From positions 2,226,622 through 2,290,621 of the forward strand of contig JAOSJZ010000001.1 in NCBI GenBank assembly GCA_027493885.1: a DNA stretch of 64,000 nucleotides. Direction: 5' to 3'. This document shows positions 60,198 to 64,000 of the stretch, one piece after another. Numbering within the stretch: position 1 is the first letter of the stretch; each line of letters opens with the position of its first letter. The stretch comes from Gaiella sp. (GTDB taxonomy: Bacteria > Actinomycetota > Thermoleophilia > Gaiellales > Gaiellaceae). Made by a program: the position numbers and the translations under genes. The notes under the pieces were generated by a model. It was not told where the DNA came from, searched no databases, and saw nothing but the letters and a program-made list of their open reading frames with translations.

Positions 60198-61619
60198 TCA
60201 GTACGCGCCGCGGCCGCCGAGCACGGCGGGGATCGTCCGGGCGATGATCGAAACGTCGAGCCAGATCGACCACGCCTCGATGTACGTGAAATCGAGACGG
60301 ACGAGGTCGTCGAACTCGAGGCCCGAGCGGCCGGAGATCTGCCAGAGGCCGGTCATCCCGGGGAGGACGAGCGCGCGCGCGCGGTGCCACTCCTCGAGCA
60401 TCGCGTGGTCGCGGAGGGGCAGGGGGCGCGGCCCGACGAGGCTCATCTCGCCGCGCACGACGTTCCAGAGCTGGGGGAGCTCGTCGATCGAGAGGCGGCG
60501 CAGGACGCGCCCGACCCGCGTCACCCGCGGGTCGTCGCGGATCTTGAAGAGCGCCCCCGTGGCCTCGTTCTCGGCCTCGAGCTCTTCCTGCTGCTCGGCC
60601 GCGCCGGCGACCATCGTCCGGAACTTGAGCATTCCGAACTCCTGCTCGCGGACGCCGATGCGCCGGTCGACGTAGAGCACCGGTCCGCGCGAGTCGAGCT
60701 TGATCGCGGCCGCGACAGCGAGCCAGAGCGGAATGCCGACGAGGAGGAAGGCCACGGCGACGAGGACGTCGAACACGCGCTTCGTCCCCCATTCGAGCCC
60801 GGTCAGTATCGGCGGGCGGAGCTCGAAGAGCGGGATGCCCTGGCCGGGGACGTACTCGCCCTCGTGGACGAGGAGCTCGGTTGTCGAGGGCGCGAGCTTC
60901 ACCTTGACGCCGTGGCGGTGCGCGAGCTGGACGACGTCGAGCACCGTCTGCTCCTCGACGTGGCCTTCGGCGAGCACGAGCTCGTCCGGCCGTCCCTCCT
61001 CGAGCAGCGCCGCGAGGCGGTCGAGCGAGGCGCCGAGGGCGGCGGGCCCCGGCGCGACGGAGAGGCGCCCGACCACCTCGACGCCGATCCCCCCGCGCGC
61101 CGCGCGGAGGGCGCGCTCTAGGTCGGCGACGGTCGCGTCGTCGCCGACGAGCAGGAGGCGCCGCCGGACACCGGCGCGCTCCAGCAGCTCGAGCGAGACG
61201 GAGTCGTACGCGGCCCGGAGGAGGCCGATCGAGAGCGCGCACGTCGCCACCGCCGTGGGGATCAGTCCCGTCGTCGTGAAGTCGTAGTCCGTGCCGAAGC
61301 CGAAGGCGAGCACGATCAGCGCGACGAGGACGAGCCCGGCGAGGATCCGGCCCGAGCCGGCCCGGCGCTCACGCGGCGCGTAGAGGCCCGCCTGGAGGAA
61401 GACGATCACCGTGATGGGTGCGAGGAACGGCAGCCATTCCTTCGGGCCCGTGTCCCAGAGGAGCGACCAGTAGATCGTGTCGCCGTAGACGAACGAGCGC
61501 AGGACGAGCGCGAGGTAGACGCCGAGCGCGAGGCCGGCGACGTCGGCGGCGACGAGCGCCGCGACGCTGATCCCTCGCCGCACGAGCCCGAAGAGCGGTC
61601 CGCGCGACAGCAGGTACAC
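60198..61619 (-). CDS. polyprenyl-phosphate sugar-1-phosphate transferase (WbaP/PglC-type)
   Basis: A 473-residue membrane enzyme starting lipid-linked glycan synthesis. Residues about 1-270 have four helices and a nucleotide-binding-like domain (RRLLLVGDDATVADLERALR). Residues about 280-473 are the catalytic sugar transferase domain: KRVFDVLVAVAFLLVGIPLW, REQEFGMLKFRTMVAGA, RRLSIDELPQLWNVVRGEMS and VGPRPLPL, with the catalytic Asp-Glu pair in IDELPQ. The GTG start is uncertain, because a proline-rich stretch upstream in another frame may belong to the protein. It duplicates the priming role of the protein at 33861. Confidence 0.9.
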   Translation of the reverse strand: MYLLSRGPLFGLVRRGISVAALVAADVAGLALGVYLALVLRSFVYGDTIYWSLLWDTGPKEWLPFLAPITVIVFLQAGLYAPRERRAGSGRILAGLVLVALIVLAFGFGTDYDFTTTGLIPTAVATCALSIGLLRAAYDSVSLELLERAGVRRRLLLVGDDATVADLERALRAARGGIGVEVVGRLSVAPGPAALGASLDRLAALLEEGRPDELVLAEGHVEEQTVLDVVQLAHRHGVKVKLAPSTTELLVHEGEYVPGQGIPLFELRPPILTGLEWGTKRVFDVLVAVAFLLVGIPLWLAVAAAIKLDSRGPVLYVDRRIGVREQEFGMLKFRTMVAGAAEQQEELEAENEATGALFKIRDDPRVTRVGRVLRRLSIDELPQLWNVVRGEMSLVGPRPLPLRDHAMLEEWHRARALVLPGMTGLWQISGRSGLEFDDLVRLDFTYIEAWSIWLDVSIIARTIPAVLGGRGAY

Positions 61620-61735
61620 GCGCGAGCGCCGGATGTCCCCGGCTCGCCGGGCGGGGTCGGGCCGGGAGGCGGTTGCGGGGCCCCGTCCGTCTCGGGCGGG
61701 CGCGTCGTGGGTGCCTCGCTCGGCACCCCGGGATT
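61620..61735 (-). other. proline-rich coding-like spacer upstream of the sugar transferase
   Basis: A frame from GTG 61726 reads PSEAPTTRPPETDGAPQPPP and ends out of frame with the transferase. A one-base correction near 61635-61640 (GGGG and CCCC runs) would join it as a disordered N-terminal tail. No promoter stands out. Confidence 0.4.
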
Positions 61736-62506
61736 CTACGCCGGCAGGTCGGCCGCTTCCCCGCGGGCGACGTCTTCCCAGGCGCGGTGTGGTGCGCTCT
61801 CGCGCGCGGCCGCCGCGACGGCGTCGAGGTCCGCCACGGGTCTACGCCGCCCGAGAAGAACGAGCGCGGCGACGATCAGCGCGCGCCGGCGGCGGTCGAC
61901 GAGGTCGGTGTCGTGGAAGTACGCGTGCACCCGCGGCGCGAGCCCCGGGCGGCCGAGCGCGCGCGCGAGGTCGCCCGCCCCGTGCGTCGTCGGCACCGCC
62001 GCGAGGCTCTCGCCGCTCAGGTCGAGCAGCGCCGGAGCGTCGAGCTCGGCCCACGCGGCGCCGTCGGCGAGGTACGGCGGCCGCGTCGCGCGCGGGGTGC
62101 AGTCGGCGTAGCCGAGCCCCGCGCAGGCGAGGGCGACCGAGCGGTCGGTGTACCAGCCGCCGCCGCAGAAGAGCGTCGGCGCGAGCCCGCGCTCGCGCAG
62201 CCATGCTCCCTCGCGGCGCACCCGCTCGCCGGTCTCGCCGCCCGTGGGGCGGGCGTGGGTCGGGCTCGTGAAGTGCGTGTGGTGGCCGAGCGGGCCGCGG
62301 GCCGCGGCCTCGCGGGCGCGCTCGAGCCAGCGCTCGTCGTCGGTCTCCCCGGCCGCGGCGTCGGGCGGTCGCACGAGCGCCGCGACCGCGAGGCCGCCCG
62401 GCCGGCGCTCCTGGAGCGCCGCGAAGGCGGCCCAGACGCGGTCGTCGAGCGGTCGCTCGACGTGGCACGAGACCACTGCGTACCGTTCCGGAGTCGTGGC
62501 GGGCAT
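61736..62506 (-). CDS. polysaccharide deacetylase-like protein
   Basis: A 256-residue protein with a NodB-like pattern. It starts ERYAVVSCHVERPLDDRVWA, has the metal-type motif GHHTHFTSPTHARPTGGETG and WLRERGLAPTLFCGGGWYTD, and ends with VHAYFHDTDLVDRRRRALIV. The histidine-rich motif fits a deacetylase metal site, but the usual DDG is not obvious, so activity is uncertain. The ATG at 62506 overlaps the start of the divergent plus-strand gene by 11 bases. Confidence 0.7.
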   Translation of the reverse strand: MPATTPERYAVVSCHVERPLDDRVWAAFAALQERRPGGLAVAALVRPPDAAAGETDDERWLERAREAAARGPLGHHTHFTSPTHARPTGGETGERVRREGAWLRERGLAPTLFCGGGWYTDRSVALACAGLGYADCTPRATRPPYLADGAAWAELDAPALLDLSGESLAAVPTTHGAGDLARALGRPGLAPRVHAYFHDTDLVDRRRRALIVAALVLLGRRRPVADLDAVAAAARESAPHRAWEDVARGEAADLPA

Positions 62507-63787
62507 CGCGCAACGGATACCACGCGGCGCGGCGCTCCTGGTGATCGCGGCGGCCGCGCTCCCGCGCCTGCTCGCGCTCGCGATCGAGCGGGGAAGATCC
62601 TCGAGGCCTACGTCGAGAAGAGCGACACGTTCGCGCAGACGCTCGTCTCGAGCGGGACGTTCGGCTTCCTGCCGGGGGTCCCGTCCGCGTACACGCAGCC
62701 ACTCTACGCCTGGTTCCTCGCGGGCCTCTACTGGCCGCTCGACCGCTCCTGGGCCGTCGTCGGCCTGGCGCAGATCGTCGTCGCGGTCGCGACCGCGCTC
62801 CTCGTGCTCGCGATCGGGACGCGCCTCGCGTCGATGCGGATCGGTGTCCTCGCGGCGCTCGTCGCGACCCTCCACCCGTACCTCGTCTGGCACGACGTCC
62901 ACGTCAACCGCGAGATCCTCGACGGCCTCCTCGCGGCGGCTGTCGTGCTGCTTGCCCTTCTCGCCTTCGAGCGCCGCTCCCTCCTCTACGCACTCGGCCT
63001 CGGCGCCGTGACCGGGCTCGCGATCCTCTCGAACGCGCGCCTCGCGCTCCTGCCGCTCGTCCTCGCGCCGTACGCCGCCTGGCGCGTCCGCCCGGCCGGA
63101 CGCGCGGCCGCGGCCGCGGCGCTCGTGCTCGCCGGCGCCGCCGTCGTGATCGCCCCGTGGGTTGTCCGCAACGAGGTCGTGATCGGGTGCGCGACGATCA
63201 CGACCGACACGCGCGCTCTCTGGAAGGCGAACAACCCCGCGACCTACGACGTCCTCGCACGCGGCGGCTGGATCGACGACGTGCCCGACCTTCCGGGCGT
63301 CCCGCCGTGGCCCGAGAAGGCCGCCGGCATCTCGGTCGCGGCGGCGAAGGCGGTCGACGAGTGCGCCCAGTCGCGCTTCTACCGCGACCAGGTCTTCGAG
63401 TTCTGGCGCGAGCACCCGGGCGAGAAGGCGCGGCTCATGGGACAGGCGGTCGCGATGCTCTGGTCGCCGTTTCAGAGCGTGACCGCCGACGAGCCGGGCC
63501 AGCAGGGGCTCTCCGACCTCCTCCAGCGAACCGTCGAGCCGGCCTTCGTGCTGCTGCTCTACGGATTTGCGCTCTGGGGGGCGTTCCTCGCACCGCGCCG
63601 GTTCCTCGTCCTCGCCGTGCTGCTGCTCGGCTTCAACACCCTGGCGGCGATGGTCTTCGCGGGGACGGTGCGCTATCGCGCGCCCTGGGACTTCGTGCTG
63701 GCGCTGCTCGCCGCGTTCGCGCTGGAGCGCGCCTGGGCGCTCCTGCGCAGGCGACGGGCGCCCGCTGCTGAGAGCGCCGTCTCGTAG
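62496..63787 (+). pseudogene. GT39-like membrane glycosyltransferase, one-base frameshift
   Basis: The N-terminus (VAGIAQRIPRGAALLVIAA) from GTG 62496 loses its frame at the GGGG near 62591. Adding one G continues as ERGKILEAYVEKSD and yields one 430-residue protein. It has about ten helices and loops such as SGTFGFLPGVPSAYTQPLYA, LVWHDVHVNREILDGLLAA and DTRALWKANNPATYDVLAR, which resemble dolichyl-phosphate-mannose-type GT39/83 proteins. The length becomes a multiple of three when corrected, so assembly error is likely. Its 3' end overlaps the next gene. Confidence 0.72.
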
Positions 63788-64000
63788 AGCGCCTCGATCC
63801 GGTCCGTGCAGCGCTCTTGCGCGAACTCCCCGAGCGCGCGAGCCCGCCCCGCGGCGCCCATCGCCGCCGCCCGTGCGGGATCGCGGACGAGGTCGACGAG
63901 GGCGGCGGCAAGGGCGTCGGCATCGCCGGGCGGGACGAGGATCCCGGTGCGTCCGTCGTCGACGATCTCCGGCAGGCCGCCGACGGTGCTCGCGACGACG
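63673..64000 (-). CDS. glycosyltransferase family 4, C-terminal part
   Basis: The last 108 residues of a GT-B glycosyltransferase whose start lies beyond the window. From the edge it reads VVASTVGGLPEIVDDGRTGI and continues with the family ending GAAGRARALGEFAQERCTDR and IEALYETALSAAG. The stop at 63673 produces a 115-base overlap with the convergent membrane protein, which is long. The last 25 residues (alanine/serine-rich) are doubtful. It is again in the GT4 group. Confidence 0.8.
   Translation of the reverse strand, partial: VVASTVGGLPEIVDDGRTGILVPPGDADALAAALVDLVRDPARAAAMGAAGRARALGEFAQERCTDRIEALYETALSAAGARRLRRSAQARSSANAASSASTKSQGAR

Noticed and set aside
1..64000. tRNA, rRNA and riboswitch genes
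   Set aside because: Reading the spacers I found no cloverleaf T-arm, rRNA or known riboswitch core. Most spacers are under 100 bases. A covariance-model scan would be needed to exclude small RNAs.

Overview
The window is very GC-rich, densely packed DNA with mostly 1-11 bp start/stop overlaps (ATGA, GTGA), frequent GTG starts and many promoters that put the first transcribed base at or next to the start codon. It carries genes for coenzyme F420 (cofC, cofD, npdG, cofE), a ferrochelatase/uroporphyrinogen decarboxylase pair and a two-domain glutamine-dependent NAD synthetase. Together these point to an actinobacterium, and the protein families remind me most of the class Thermoleophilia (Gaiellales/Solirubrobacterales type). 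That placement is inference from recall, not from a search. I saw no rRNA, tRNA, CRISPR array or replication origin.

Layout. (1) 1-1205: 3' part of acetyl-CoA synthetase. (2) 1215-11235: a decay zone. It holds wrecks of a PLP decarboxylase, an oligopeptide-binding lipoprotein and a cyclase/STAND-ATPase/TPR regulator, TPR and beta-propeller-like scraps and an IS630 remnant, mixed with an intact membrane protein, an intact cyclase/STAND/TPR paralogue and a Phd/PIN toxin-antitoxin pair. (3) 11270-22831: housekeeping and accessory genes (M16 peptidase, SDR reductase, cysteine-desulfurase-like enzyme, OsmC, Mug glycosylase, NadE, a TetR-controlled MFS exporter, AzlCD). (4) 22832-24816: a repeat- and hairpin-rich spacer, then an XRE-TPR regulator followed at once by a 33-residue secreted-peptide-like gene. 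This looks like a peptide-sensing (RRNPP-like) pair and is the most interesting candidate system here. (5) 24847-32150: a thioredoxin-like lipoprotein, the F420 operon, a polysaccharide ABC ATPase and hemH/hemE. (6) 32204-64000: a large surface-polysaccharide locus.

How the polysaccharide locus fits together. Lipid-linked priming could be done by the WecA/MraY-like transferase (33861) and the polyprenyl-phosphate sugar transferase (60198). Gmd (48818) and Fcl (54305) make GDP-L-fucose. About ten cytosolic glycosyltransferases (GT2, GT4, CgeB-like) and five or six multispanning GT-C type proteins assemble the chain. Export could go through the ABC pair (permease 32968, ATPase 29019) or through the MviN/Wzx-type flippase (51472). 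A DUF5615/ribbon-helix-helix toxin-antitoxin pair with an unusual duplicated start region sits inside the locus (59290-60134).

Data-quality caveat. Seven genes outside the decay zone are broken only by single-base gains or losses, mostly in G or C runs, and each regains one continuous family-like frame when one base is corrected. These are more likely assembly or sequencing errors than real pseudogenes. The decay-zone genes also lack large internal segments, which sequencing error does not explain.
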